The notes below the pieces were generated by a model. That model was not told the origin of the DNA. It made no database searches and worked only from the letters and a program-made list of their open reading frames with translations. Position numbers and translations under genes: made by a program. This document shows, one piece after another, positions 21,548 through 34,022 of a stretch of 64,000 nt of DNA. Source of the DNA: Lactifluus volemus (taxonomy: Eukaryota > Basidiomycota > Agaricomycetes > Russulales > Russulaceae); NCBI GenBank assembly GCA_022376515.1, contig WTXI01000013.1, positions 248,001 to 312,000 of the forward strand. Reading direction: 5' to 3'. The first letter of the stretch is position 1, and every line of letters starts with the position of its first letter.

Positions 21548-22481
21548 TGTTACGGTTATGCGGGCCGCCCGGCCATTTCTTACTATTTTCCGTCTGATTT
21601 TCGACTTGTGTTGTGACCTAGGATCCCTTTCCTTGGCCAGCCCCTTCTGTTCCGCTTCTAGGGGCTGTGCGTCGCCGTTTTGGACGTGTATTTGACTCAG
21701 GGATCATGACTCAAATCTTGAGTCAGCGTTCTTGACTCAGATCTTGAGTCAGACGCACTGAGTCAGTTCTTGAGTCATCAGAACTGACTCAGGTCCTTAG
21801 TCAATAGTCTTGACTTCGCTACTGTACTGTGACCTTTGTAGGATAGTTGGCTGGCCCTCTGTACGCATAAATAGGGCCCTGTAGACGAGCTAAAGCCCCA
21901 GCTTCAGCTTCGTCTAGAATCGCAGTTCATTGTCTCCTGCTCACACTCGCATCGCATCTTCCTCCTCTCTTCTTGTGAATCCCCTCTTCGTACCTTGATC
22001 TAGGTACTTCGCGCCACGATCAGACATCTGTGAACTTGTTCCATTTCCGTGTAACAAGTCCCCAGACGCCTGAACCCTAATACGAACGCGCTGTGAGAAG
22101 TAGTCCCCACTTCTCACCCCGCGTCCGCCCTCGAACCTTAGTTCAACCTCACACGAGTGTCCTTGGAAGGCGAGAATCCCTTGCATTCCAATTACACTCG
22201 CGCCCGTGTTGCGGTTGAACCTACACATCGTCATTTATCCATCTGCCACCGTCTATCCTCTTTAGGAACGGTAACTCCGACCATTGCGTGCGCCGGCCCG
22301 CTAGTCCGTCTCGCGCGATACAGACACCCAGAGTTCGCACAGCCAAGTCTACTCCACACAGGACCTTGCCTGCGCGTGCTAGAATCGACTATTGGTGTTG
22401 CTAGTCTTGTCCGACTCACCACAGCAAATAGCCAACCAGAACGACGCTCACTTCGAGCCACGGTCCCTGCGAACCGTGACA
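21548..22481 (+). repeat. 3' LTR of chromovirus 2
   Basis: 934 bp, TGTTACGG..CCGTGACA, repeating 14033-14968 with scattered substitutions, for example in the segment around 22300-22360. Confidence 0.92.
21693..21822 (+). promoter_or_regulatory. Copy of the bZIP-site array in the 3' LTR
   Basis: The same eight TGA(C/G)TCA heptamers with the same 14/12 alternation as in the 5' LTR, starting at 21693. All heptamers are unchanged between the LTRs although the surrounding LTR has diverged. Confidence 0.78.
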
Positions 22482-24838
22482 ATGAATCGAGTCACCGCTT
22501 TTCACGCCCACCGCTGCCTCATCGGCCGGAATCCCTGCGGACACTTGAAGAGTGGCAGCCCCAACGGCTGTGTTGCAGGAGGAAGACTCGGCTACCGAAA
22601 GTGAGTAGAGTGGTCAAGAGGTTACCATCAGGCCGGGTGCGAGTTGTTGGGTAGTGCTGAGCAGTCTGCAAAATACGTGGACAATACCTTGCCACGTGTT
22701 GTCAAATGTGACGTAAGTAGAATCGGACTCGAGCACAACCAGTCAACACGGCATTTTAATAGGTATCTGCCTGCTCCCGCTTCCGTCGACAGGCTGCGGC
22801 ACGAAACTGAAGGTCAGAGTCAAAGAGAAAGTGATTTCGTGATTGGAGCTATAGGATTAGCAGCCTTTGAACTTGGGGAAAGAAAAGGAAACACACGAAG
22901 TTGAAGGTTACGCAGTATAGCCAAGAAGTCCAACTCCTTGAAAGTGTCCTTGTTGATTGGAGGATTGCAGACAGGGATATGAAGTGAACAAGGAACGATG
23001 AGAGTTACGATGTGTGATGGAAATGGTAATGAGGCCATTGGGGAGCAGGAAACATGGGACAAAGCTCACCTAGACTGGGTGTATCCCCTTGAGAGATTCG
23101 AGGCAGACCAAGTACTTTGCGCGCGGGGTGAGGCACGGACAGGGCGTGACCCTGACAGGTCACGCCCTGTTCAAAAAGACATGGCAGAAGCATATAACAA
23201 TGGAATCCACAGAGAGATCCATGTAAAAAGTTTATGATAACTTTGACAGACAGAGACAAAACATACCCTGTCCCACAACGATAGCATATTGCAACAGTGG
23301 GCATGACCCTGCGGGTCACGCCAATATATCGATCAGAAAAACATACCAGAGTGACAGTAACACATCACAAAACATACTCGTTAAGGCCACAACATATGTT
23401 TTTTTTTGTGCGGAACAAACAGGAAAGGCAGGCAATCGACACGAAAAAGGACGGAAGGACCGTAAGAGTTTCATCCGAAGGCCAAGAAAGGAAAATGATG
23501 ATGTAAGTTGATTACCAACACCTGTCATCAGCGGGTGTGATTACGGGCGCATAGACCTTGCAAGCAAGGTAATTACTATCTTCGTCTATCTGATACATCG
23601 CTTTACAAAAAAAAAAGAAGGTTCTCAACTATATCGGTTCGCCCTTCCCATCTTTTACTTAGTTCCTTTTGTCTGAGAACACCACGCAGAGATTATGAAC
23701 TATGATCCTGGTCTGCCAGTGTTTGACCTAATGCACCTTTGGACGACTCGTGCGCGCCCACAGCTGAGGGTTCCGTGATGTCATCCGTGAAGGCTTGGTC
23801 CAAAGCTGGTTTCCCTATCAAATAAATGATCCTCGTTGTCCCATCGTACGGGAATTCCTTCCGCGTAACCCCTACGTATGCCCTTGACTTGTCGACCAAC
23901 ATCATACTCTACGCACCTTTCAACAAATCTGCTCAACCCGCGAGCGACAAATAGGGTTCCACGGCGGGCGGTGTTGACAAATGCGGAAATCCGAAGGTTG
24001 TCAGTGGCGTCTTCCTTCTGGGCATTGGTCTATGATGGTTCCTCACGACGAATGGAAATGCTGCAAGCGGGATCGACTACATTTCGATAACTGGAGCGAG
24101 ACTGTGAGCACTCTGAGCCCTTTTAGAAACTACCCGAGGAGTTCGCTGATGATGGTCCTTTGAACTTAGCCTTTCGTGTACAACGCCACATCGCAAGTGA
24201 TGACTATCGAGATTCGAAGCTATTGGACAGCGTGGAAATGGTGGACCGGGGACAAGTGGAGGATGCTTATGCCGAGGTTTATGTTGTTCAATCAGGTGTC
24301 CGAGGCGATAGATGGAGGACGTGCTCCGTGGTCATGTGGTGATTGTTTGTTGCAGTATTTGTACCACTGCCCACGGCGTTGTAATCAAGCGTCTAAGTCC
24401 ACTGACGTTAGCGTCCAATATTACTTTGATCATTCCCCCAAAGCCGGCCTCAGTGAATTGTACATTAAGATGTACTGTACACATCAAGGTACACATCATA
24501 TAAAAAACATTTGGCGCCCACGCACGGGGCATACATAAAGAAACTGTAGAAAGTGTTCGAGTCAGGTAAATCAAAGCCATCCAGAAGAGCGCTAGGCCTT
24601 CTGCAACTAAGAACATATGTCAAGGCAACAACTAAAATGAGTCACGACTGAGACTCACCTTGGTCAGAAGCCCTAATTGTAATGACACTGGCAGCTGACG
24701 ATTCTGATTCATGAGGTGACGGGGAAGTTAGAATTGGTTAGAAACGTTCCTAAATTAACGCATTCCGGGGATTTCAATGGTTGTAGTAACACTGGGAGAT
24801 GACCGAGAATAGATGCGGGGGGGGTTGGAGATGGAGAT
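22482..24838. other. Intergenic region right of the retrotransposon
   Basis: No gene is supported. The flank does not match the missing half of element 1. A perfect inverted repeat lies at 23139-23170 and a weaker GTGACC-type one near 23309-23332. A minus-strand frame of 70 codons (23693-23905) has no recognised relative. From about 24770 the sequence is the 3' flank of the DUF6535 copy that follows. Confidence 0.4.
23139..23170. repeat. Perfect 13-bp inverted repeat with 6-bp loop
   Basis: Arms ACAGGGCGTGACC and GGTCACGCCCTGT around the loop CTGACA. It could form a stable hairpin. No T-run or gene end is adjacent. Confidence 0.7.
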
Positions 24839-26757
24839 TCAAGGGGCAGTGGGTCCCAGCAGGACAGAGACGTGATGAGATGGGGATCCATCCGAAACGG
24901 GTTGGACATGGGTCAATGGGCCAGCGCACAAAGGATACCGCGATGGGTCGTCCCACCTGTTGAAGAGGGTTGGGCCATGTAACGTATGGAAAGATTCGGA
25001 AGCAAGGAAGAGCATGAAGTGGAGAACGCTTCTATCCGACGAGTCCCCAGTCTTCGCCATTTCTACGATTTCATTCCACGTTTCACAGAATCGGTCCTTC
25101 AATTCAGGGAGAGTATCTTGTATGTTAAACCCAGAAAGGGATGGTAAGATGTATTGTGCGATGGACCACTTGGCGGAGGGTGAGGCGTTCAAGATCTGGG
25201 TGGCGATGAGGTTCCAATTGGCAAGTAACAAGTTATTGCGATTTTGACTGTAGTTTTCACGAATGGCGTCTTCCGTTTCACCCAATTGCTTCGCAGCGAG
25301 TTCAATCCAATCGTCACCCCTTTCCTCCGCGGATACGGCGACCAGAACGTCCGCAATAATCGTTTGTGCGAGTGAGCCCATCTTCCCGTCCCTTGCATTC
25401 TGGCTGAGAGATTGCCCAACCTCAATGGTTTGTACGGCCTTTCGGTACTCGGTGTGATAAAATAAGTCCAATAAGCCTAAACTATTGGCCAGATCTGCAA
25501 CCTTCAGGTACGTTTTGAATTGTTCCATTGTGTTCTGGTCGAAGAGTGAAGTGAGTGAGAAAACGCGCTTCATGAAAGCCACCGAGACCGAAGAAAACTT
25601 CATTGAGTCCAATTTCGCAAGAACACCGTGGGAATCCGAGACGATATTCGAGCCATAAAAGCCGTGGATGTCGTTGAAGAACTGACCCAGTTCAAGATCT
25701 GAGGCCAGGACATGGGCGTCAAGCGTCCAATTCAGGATGAAGCTGTCAACCGTCGACGAATTTTTGGAAACAATCTCTGCTGCCATCTTCTCGATACCTT
25801 TAGAAAACCCGAGGGAATATTTAGCAGCCTGGTCACGAAGGCGCTTCGAGAAGGAAACTGAGTATAATAGCCAGCCATATACTCGAAAGGTCCAAGAGGA
25901 AAATGGGGAATAGTATGGGCTATCCGCCCACACCATTGGTATGATTGTGATGATCAGGTACGCCGTGGCAGCGACGGCGATCCATCCAACTACGAAGTAA
26001 AAGATGGTGCGATTGATATTGAAGAGATATATGAGAAGGCCGGTGAAGAACAGGAAGAGGGAAGTGTGTATCAGGAAGGTCATGACGTCTGACACCGATG
26101 AGAAGCCCAGCCTATCGACACCACGGGAAAAGAATGCACGAATCCGAGCCACTTCGTGTGGCGTATGCCCTAGCTCTGACGATCCGGAGGAATCGACGGG
26201 CCCATTGCTGTAACATTAGTGCCAGCATAGCAGAAGTAAGAGCGATAGTCAAGCTCAAGAACCAGAGAGTATTGACAATGATGACGTAATTCTGGGGAGA
26301 GAAGGGCGGCGGAGTAACTTCCGTGGGTGGCTGAGATGGGTTGGTGTCGGCATGAAGCTGAAGCTTATAGATATTTTCAAGGTAAAATGATGAGGTCTCT
26401 TGAGGATTTGGCTTGAGGTCGAGGACAGTCACGGCGAGCAATACCGCAACGGAAGCAGAGAATAGACCGGTCTATGATTGTTGACTTGAGGTGATGGGAA
26501 TGTTTGTTATAAAGTGAGGACTCACAAAGACAAGAATGCCGTCAGAATCTTTCTGCCAGCGTTTGGCCATCTCCCTGTGTTCTTCCTCTGCCACATGAGA
26601 ATAATTGTTGAAGAGAGAAGCTGAACTATCAGCGAGTTCAAGTTAGGCGTGGGGAACGCTTGATCTACGTCCAGATTGGCGAGATTAGCAAAGACAACGA
26701 AGGCCAAGGGAGAGGTAACATACCTGTGGGCTCTGGGTTATTAGGTGTTACTGACAT
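24839..26757 (-). pseudogene. DUF6535 membrane protein, copy A, frame-broken
   Basis: A family of fungal multi-pass membrane proteins of unknown function. Exon 2 starts at 26471 after a 54-bp intron (26525-26472). It carries the typical order: a first membrane helix (TGLFSASVAVLLAVTVLDLKP), a Pro-rich loop (PPPFSP), a second helix (VNTLWFLSLTIALTSAMLALM), QQWARRFLRI, ARIRAFFSRGV, helices 3 and 4, then a large soluble helical C-terminal part (WIELAAKQLGETEDAI, LLANWNLIATQI, LPELKDRFCETWNEIV). A one-base loss at about 26165-26175 breaks the frame between QQWARR.. and ARIRAFF. The upstream exon (..ADSSASLFNN.., AKRWQKDSDGILVF) is present, but the join to a start exon (ATG at 26757) does not hold frame. 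The start is therefore provisional. Confidence 0.75.
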
Positions 26758-27269
26758 TGAAATCCAGTGGTGCAGCCGAATAAAAGACTAGGTATTTCAG
26801 TTAGAGGAACACGTTACTACTAAGGTGGGGCCCCTTTCAGGCTCTGTTCACCCCCCTTTCCTGATCAGTCACGCTATGGTCACACATCATATTTGAGACT
26901 CTGATTGGCTGTTGCGAGCGCTAAGCATGCCATTTTGGAAATATTGTAAACTCCGACACAGGCAGGCGTGACAAACACGTAAAACACATAGAAAAAAAAA
27001 AAAAAGGAAGATAGATCAAGAAATGGAGAAAAGGGCGAGGGGGGGTGATCAGAGAGGGGCCCCCGTTAGTACACCTAGCGAAAGCTCACGCCCTCTTTAC
27101 CTTCCTCTTCGAACTCACGCGTGCTCCAGGAGTACGTTCAACACACACTCTTGTTTTTATCCTAAACCTCAGAGAAAGGCTAGCCAGTAATGTCTTCCAT
27201 CTCCAATCACACGATGTTTGAGTTGGGCCAACAAGTTCCGCGGCACCCCGAGCTAGATGTGCCGAAACC
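26758..27269. other. Divergent spacer between DUF6535 copy A and MINDY relic 1
   Basis: About 510 bp separating two head-to-head genes or relics. It contains a run of 14 A near 26992-27005 and a G-rich patch near 27035-27062. No gene is seen; it presumably held promoters for both directions. Confidence 0.5.
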
Positions 27270-28140
27270 CTCGGAAGAAATTGGGATATGAAGAAGATCA
27301 CCTCCTCTCCGTCCGGTATCAGTTTGCGAATACAGAATCATCATGCAAAATAACAACGGGTGCGTTCTGCTCTTATGACACTCTCATCTGCTGATACATA
27401 TGACGAGATAGGCCGTGCTCGTTCATTACGATGTGCAATATCCCTATCCTCCATAGTACCTCCCCAAGACCGCGAATCCGTCTCGTTTGAGATACTATCG
27501 AAACTTGTCCTAGGCTATATCGAGACGGCCGTATCGAAAAAAAAGCAACCAGGATATGTCTAATAAGCTCCGTATGATGTCCTCCGCTAGTGAGTCTGTG
27601 TAGAGCCAATTTGATTCGCTTTCTCACCCGTGCTTGTGCTTGCAGTAGAAATGTCGTTCAACCCCATCTTCACCTCCATAGCCTTTGACCAGATTGCTGG
27701 GGAGGTCTCACTTTTTGCAAGTCTGGGAATTCCCTTGGTGCATGGCCTGCTCGTGGATCCCGCGAATATGCCGCTGTCTCACATGTGGAGAGCTACCAGT
27801 CGGCACAGGATCTGATAAACGACGTGGAAGAACTCGCACACCGGTTCAGCGTGGGCGCTGATGCAGATCATGTTGGTACTATAAAACAGGCGGACGAAAT
27901 GTAAGAGAACTTTGGGAACGGTCAGTACCTCCCTGGGCTCCCCGGACATTTGCTGATGCGACGCTCCAGCTGTCGCAATCAAGAGGTTCCGGACCACTCA
28001 CTCATAGCTTACGTCCTACGGCCGGAGCCGTCTTCTTCTTTCGTGCTGCCGCCGAATTCCCCTACTTCGAAACTAATGTCGTCTCCGTCCTTCCATCATA
28101 TTTTCCCCCCACGGCAAGAACCACCTACCTGACAACCGCT
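27270..28140 (+). pseudogene. MINDY-type deubiquitinase relic 1
   Basis: MINDY enzymes are cysteine proteases that trim Lys48-linked ubiquitin. A degraded start (KKITSSPSG) is followed by MQNNNG, split by an intron (GTGCGT..GATAG, 27362-27411) and joined to PCSFITMCNI, giving the catalytic Cys motif NGPC. Next come DRESVSFEILSKLV, then FNPIFTS after a second intron-like gap, and LVHGLLVDP holding the probable catalytic His. Frame breaks lie before the MQNNNG exon, after LVDP, and in the third part (about 27960-28140), which is only traceable by comparison with relic 3. Not translatable as written. Confidence 0.65.
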
Positions 28141-29048
28141 GCCTGTGAGGCTGTGACCATTCTACTTGCTTCCCTCTTCGGTACCAAGGAGGCATAGCAC
28201 TCATCAATTTCTTAGAAGCGACCAAGGTTTTCTTCTACCCAGAGACGACCCTTTCCGCCCGGATAATCACTCGACTCAGCTGCCTCATTCAATGCCAAAT
28301 ACGCCTGCTGTCCCAACCCAGTGTAAACACTTTTCCGAGTCATTCCCCCTCCTGTAATCGTGTACAATCCTATTTTGGGGACCGCCTCTTGGCTTGAGCC
28401 TACTAGTATAACAGAATACGAATCATTAAATGCCGTGTTGCTAAATCACGTTGACACAGGGGCGCAGAATGGACTGCTTTACTGTAAAGTTGAACATAGG
28501 GGCAACCACGGAAGTGAATAAAGTCCTCTGAGGTAGCCTGAGATGGAACGCATCCTTCCACTTGTATGGGAACTGAATGCGCACAGACAAACACCTGCCA
28601 GTGGATGATACTAGAGGTGGGGGAAGTACTATTTTCGTGCGGACTGTCAACAATCGACGAGGGAACATAGTTAGTAGAAGCGACTTGCCTCTATAGGTAC
28701 TACCGTTTTACTCCATGGTATGTTACTGCAAGGTCCACTGCTGGCGGATATCACGATTTTAATAGTCTCTTCTGTCCATTCGTGCAGAGGGTCACCGTAT
28801 GGCCCGGGGCAGCGTTCGAGTATTTTGGCATCTCCTGCGGCGTTCTTGCTTCTTCTATCGCTTCTCCAGGGTAAAAAGTACAAGTCCCGTAATGATCATT
28901 GTGAATAGGTAGATTATAACAGAGCGTAAATAAACATAGGAACTGAAATCCCAACAAGCCATATCCTTTACATACAAGAAACGCGGCCCCGATCCATCAG
29001 AAATTCAGGAATAGAGAGAGGTGAGGTCATGATGGCGAATTCTGGACG
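28141..29048. other. Intergenic region, nothing recognised
   Basis: Short frames on both strands have no family resemblance. The right end (about 28980-29048) is the immediate 3' flank of DUF6535 copy B. Confidence 0.4.
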
Positions 29049-31094
29049 TCAAAGACTACTAGGTGGGGATGAATCTGGGGGATGAGAGCTGGTACGGGTG
29101 GGGATTAATGAAGATAAGAGGGTTATGGCAGTCGCTTGGGAGCGATGGTGTGGGTTGTTGCACAATGGATATGACGAGACCTTGAACTTGTCGAATGACG
29201 GTGCCGGAGAGTGATCAGTGTCTTGATGCAGCTCGATGTAAAGACTGCGAAGGATGAAGACAAGAAGGTGGGGAATGCTTCCATCTCCGCTCTTGTGTGC
29301 CTTCAGCACGGTGTCGTTCCACAAGGAACAGAAGTCGCGCTGCAGTTCAGGAAGGGTATTGTGTATGTCAAATGTCGAAGGTGGTCGTAGGATGCACGCT
29401 GCCGCATCGCTAGCGATACCCTGATTGGTCCCGGAAGAGGTCTTCGAGATCTGGCGGGCCATGTGGATCCAGTTCGCGAGCAACACATTATCGTTTCCAT
29501 GTGCGAGATACCTTTGAATATCATCTTCCGATTTCCCCAATTGGTCCGCGGCGAGTTCGGCCCAACTCTTGTCCCTTTCCTCCACCTTCGCAATGATGTC
29601 GGAGACAAAGGTTTGTGCACACAAACCAATTTCCTCGCCAGGTCTACTCGAGCCTCTTAGAATGCGCCCCACTTCAACGGTTCGCAGAAAGCTGTAGCCC
29701 GCGGCTTCGGAAAACAGGTCCCGTAAAGCTGCATCTTGAGTTTCATCGGCGATCCTAACGCACATTATGAATCGTAGTACTTTGTCCGAGTTCGTGACCG
29801 AATTGGATGTCAGAGTACGGTTCAAGAATGCCACCAAAGCTGAAGAAAACTTCCTGGAGCCCAATGTCGCGAGTCTCCGTAGGGGGTCCCGGACGGTTTG
29901 TGTCGAGTTATAAAAGCTATAAATGCACTCGAAAAACCGATCCAGTTGATCATCTGAGGCGAAAGTATGGGCGTTGAATGTCCATTTCAGGACGCGGTCA
30001 TCGATCTCCGCCGAAGACTTTCGAACAATCTCTTCTGCTACCTTCTCCAATCCTCGGGTGCATCGTTTGAAATACTGGTCGCTCAAGCCAAATAAGTGCT
30101 TCGACGCTCTAGAGCTGAACCAAGAAAACCAGCCGAGAATTAAGAACGTTGGTCCTAATATGCCAGCATGAACCCGAAATGCCAGTGAGGAAAGTGGAGC
30201 ATAGTATGGGCTGTCCAGCCGCAAAATTGGCATAAATGTGATGAGTGTGTATGTCGCCACGGATATCCCAACTGCCCACGCTACAGCGTAGAAGACGGTG
30301 TGATTGACATTGAAGAGGTATATGAGAAGGCCGGCAAAGAAGAGGAAGAGAGAGAGGTGGATCAGGGCGGGTAAGGTTTCAACCACACGGGAAAAGCCCA
30401 ACTTCTCAACACCGTGGGCAAAGAACGCACGAATCCGGGCTCCATCGTGTGGGCTGGACAGTTCTCTGTGAGTGATCCGGAGGTATCGGCGGGCCCATTG
30501 CTGTACCAACGTCGCCAACATAGCGCAGGTAAGACTGATAACTAGGCTCAAGAACCAGAGCGAATTCACCCAGATCACGTATGTCGGCGGAGAGAATGGT
30601 GGCGGTACAGCGGGGGTGGCAGGAACCGATGGCGGAGATCCATTGGAATCGGTGAGAAACTGAAGCTGATAGATGTTCTGGAGATAGAATGCGGAGATGT
30701 CCTGGGAGTTTGGCTTGAGGTCGAGGACTGTCACTGCGACGAAGAATGCAACGACAACAGAAAATAAACCGGACTATAGTTTTGATCGGTGCTTGAGTTA
30801 AATGGAGGTTAGAGAAGCCGAAGACTCACGAAGATGAGAACACCATCAGCTTTTTTTTGCCAGCGTGCGGCCATCTTATCATCTTCTTCCTCTGCCATTC
30901 TTAGATACATGTTGAAGAGAGGAGCTGAGCTATCAGCATATTCAGATTTCCCTCCGCTGTGTAGGGAGTGAACGGGGAGACCTAGTTTATGGGTTGGTGA
31001 GTTGACGAGGGCAAGGTTAGGGGATGGGCAACATACCTGACAGTGCGTGGCTCTCTCCCTGCGGGATATTGAGGATATGATCACCGGGTTGCAT
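29049..31094 (-). CDS. DUF6535 membrane protein, copy B, intact
   Basis: Three exons join without a break: 31094-31037 (ATG, MQPGDHILNIPQG..), 30981-30830 (ADSSAPLFNMYLRMAEEEDD, ARWQKKADGVLIF) and 30773-29049. The introns are 55 bp (31036-30982) and 56 bp (30829-30774), with GTATGT and GTGAGT donors. Product about 644 aa. Four membrane helices lie near residues 65-90 (GVLIF..VAVTVLDL), 135-160 (WVNSLWFLSLVISLTCAML), 210-230 (LIHLSLFLFFAGLLIYLF) and 238-262. A large cytosolic-type helical region follows (WAELAADQLGKSEDDI, LLANWIHMARQI, LPELQRDFCSLWN) and a Ser/Pro-rich tail. The function of the family is unknown; paralogues are numerous in Agaricomycetes. It is the only copy here with a complete frame, so it is the best candidate for the active gene. 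Confidence 0.88.
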
Positions 31095-33149
31095 CAGAAA
31101 AGGTATTGTGGGTTCAGACTCGGAATGGCAAGAGAAGGCTTGTAGATTCGTTGGTTAAGGTGCAAGAGAGAAGACCCGGTATTTTTTAAAGAGAAATTTG
31201 CGGCACACGAGGTGGCAACAAGGCGCATTTGTGGGTAAGGACATTGATACGCAACCACACACGAGGGTGAAATTGTCAGAAGTGAATTGGAGGCAGCCTT
31301 TCCACACGTCCACAGTCACGCATTTCCCCCTCTCTCCCGCCTCAAACCACCTCGCCGCAATGCCTTGCTACCCACCTCCCTATTGTGTATATGGCATCAA
31401 CTCGCATGAATTCCTTCAGTCTCTAGTATCGAAGAGTCCCAGCTTTCCCTTTCTCCTCAAAAGTCAGACGGTCTAATGCTTTTCCGGCCGGCGTGCCAAT
31501 GGCCCCGGTTTTGGCCCGGCTCAATCAAGGGCCTCGGCTGGTCTTGCCAAATGCCAGCACCCAGGCCAAGGCTAGAAGAGCCGGCTTGGAGGCTTGGCCT
31601 GTACTGGACCCCGGCTTTCGTATGGCAAGAGGGGGTAGAAGCAGCAGAAGGGAGGGGGGGTGCTAGGCAACGGTGGCAGTGGCATGGAGGACTCAGGAGG
31701 GAACGCTGAGTCACCTTGAGCTCTACTCAATGCTATGCAGCGCAGCGCAACAACGGGTGCGTAGACATGAGGCAACTAATATCACTTTCATGTCTGCCAA
31801 TTGTAACAGGACACCTATATCTATACGGTAACCGACTTCCCAATCATAGGTTGCTGCACCTTGCCTATTAGCATTCTTCCATCATGGGAAATCTTGGGAA
31901 ACCCTTCCCAGAGGTCACCGCTTTGCGTTCCCAAACAATGATGTCATTAGAATGCTAAATACGGCGAGGTATACTATGAAAACCTTGCAGCACTACGCAA
32001 TCACCATACTCGCGCACGCAACTCCCGTATGCACCCAGTGCTGCCTAGGCCCCTAGATACCAGCCCCTTCCCAACACGACCTCGCAACCGGCGACAAAGT
32101 TTAATAGACTAAGCGATTCCCCTGTCAAGTATGCTCAAGAGATCGGCAAACAGCTCGCACACATGAGTCAAATGGCATGCAACGCAGCACCCACTCGACA
32201 TACATGCATTCAGTCTCGACTGCAGTGGAATCATCGGACTGCCTGGACGCCTCCGAGACTTCGGTAAGATATGGACCGTCGCGACCACACATCGTTTTCC
32301 TATACCCTATTGACTTTGGACCGATACGCTCGCTACAGTAAAGAGAGTGATTTCAAGCCCAACTTGGATATGGATAATCTCTACGCAACCCTGTCTTTTC
32401 GGTGGCCCACAACAATCCATCGTTTCAGTATTTTATGTCCTAGAATTTGTGTTTTTGAAACTATGTTACCCTTGTGGGCTACCTGAGCTGGTGTTGCATC
32501 GCAGAGCAAGTTGGTGAAAAAAGAGTATACACGATGTGAGGTATTTCTTTATTTTTTGAACAAAAAAGCATCGACATCCGTTTAGCCACCTTTATTCCAC
32601 GTACTACAGTGAACCTGTAAGTGCCACGCACGAACTTCAGATACTGCTTTGCTTGTGCGGGTGAATATCGGCTGTCAGATGGTCTTCTACCTCCCTTTTG
32701 TCCGATGCGACGCCCACTATGGCCGAGACCGTTATCCGTTGAGTCGCGAAGGATACGGAATATGGGTCCCGTATGTTGTGTGCTGATTGTCAATTGACTA
32801 AGTTATACCTTATCACTTGCAGGATCGACGTCACTCTAAACCAGAAAGAAAATATAAATTCGTCAGAAGCGCAACGACCATCGATGAGGCCACGGCCGTG
32901 TTTCACTATCCCCACGTCCCGAAAACGATCGTGACGGCATTAGAGACTGACTGTGAGTTCCAACTGACTGTGGATGTTCTTGTCTCGGGTCTTCAACCAC
33001 TCCAGGAATTGTAATGGTTGTATTAGCGCTAGGATTGACATCAAAGACTCGGAGGCTACCTGCGAATCAACGGGTAGGAGGATGGCTGCTGGAAATGAAA
33101 GTGAACTGCCTGCTAGCGACTAAGCAAAATGGCAGCGGGTGATGGGGAG
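31095..33149. other. Intergenic region, nothing recognised
   Basis: No supported gene. A GC-rich block at about 31483-31625 repeats short GGCC, CGGCT and GGCTTGG strings. The right end (about 33005-33040) faintly resembles the 3' flank of DUF6535 copy A (24768-24800), suggesting an internally deleted copy together with the fragment at 33150. Confidence 0.35.
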
Positions 33150-33410
33150 TCAGACGTCATGGTGTAACAATACTGCAACGAAAATAGCGAATAGACCGGT
33201 CACGGGTTTTGACTTGAGTGAAGTGATGGAATGACTTATAAACTTAGGACTCACAAGAATAAGAAGACTGCCGTCAACAACTTTCTGCTTGCGTTTGGTC
33301 ATCTTCCCGTGTTCTTTCTCTGCTACAGTATCCGGGAATAGTAGTGGAAGCTTTGAAGGGTGAAGCCGTGTTATCATTGACTTATCAGCGACCTCAGGCA
33401 GTTTAGCCAT
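33150..33410 (-). pseudogene. DUF6535 fragment (exon 1 and start of exon 2)
   Basis: Minus-strand reading gives a degraded version of the family's second exon (PLLFPDTVAEKEHGKMTKR.., VVDGSLLI), a GT..AG-like gap, and the start of the first membrane helix (TGLFAIFVAVLL). The rest of the gene is missing. Confidence 0.6.
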
Positions 33411-34022
33411 GTTCTCGAAGGGCTCATCTCACGTTGGAGGGGCGGGCGCTGCTTCGAGGAGGTAGTGGTTAGGGATGAAGTCGCGTTGTCTGTGCTTATA
33501 CAGTGTCGGGTAACTGTACAATGCCCGCTACGCTTCCCACGCCTGTCATCGCTGCCCCGCTGTCCCTAATCCCTACTCCAACGTCCACATTGGTGAGATT
33601 AAGGCCAAGGGAGAAGTTACCTTGCTTGCAAGGTATTGTGAGGTTTCGGAAGTAAGCGCGCGTCCTTTTTCTCCTTGCACTAATCCTTTTTGGCTCGCTC
33701 CCCACTCTGGCAGTTTGTCCAACGCTCGGTCGACTCCATATCCTTCCACTGATGCAGAAATGCCACGTGTTGCGTAGAAGCAGCCTATTTGTGGTCGCGT
33801 AACCGCACGCATGTCTCCGCTATTTTTTTTCTTGTCTGGTAATTGTACGCAGTATCACCACTAATTTTTTTCTCAGATAGTTTAGACGTCCACTACAAGT
33901 CAATGTTAGGTTCGAAACGATGCCGAAAAAAAGAAGTGGAGGATAGCAACGGGCGATTCGAGAACCGAGAACGGCTTGACGTTCCCAAAAAGGTCTCCAG
34001 GCGTCCGCGTTTAACCATTCGC
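33411..34022. other. Intergenic region, nothing recognised
   Basis: Only short random frames on both strands. It lies downstream of the CCC2-like ATPase and upstream of the DUF6535 fragment. Confidence 0.4.

Larger units (their letters stand above)
14033..22481 (+). mobile_element. Ty3/gypsy chromovirus 2, near full length with two LTRs
   Basis: An 8.4-kb element with direct LTRs at 14033-14968 and 21548-22481. Order: gag, protease, RT, RNase H, integrase, chromodomain, then a Pro-rich/zinc-knuckle reading frame before the 3' LTR. The LTRs are about 95% alike by eye, which implies an old insertion. Gag and pol contain one internal TGA and many single-base frame breaks. The bases flanking the LTRs (acatg on the left, atgaa on the right) do not form a target-site duplication, and the right flank does not continue the RT of element 1. 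Confidence 0.9.
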
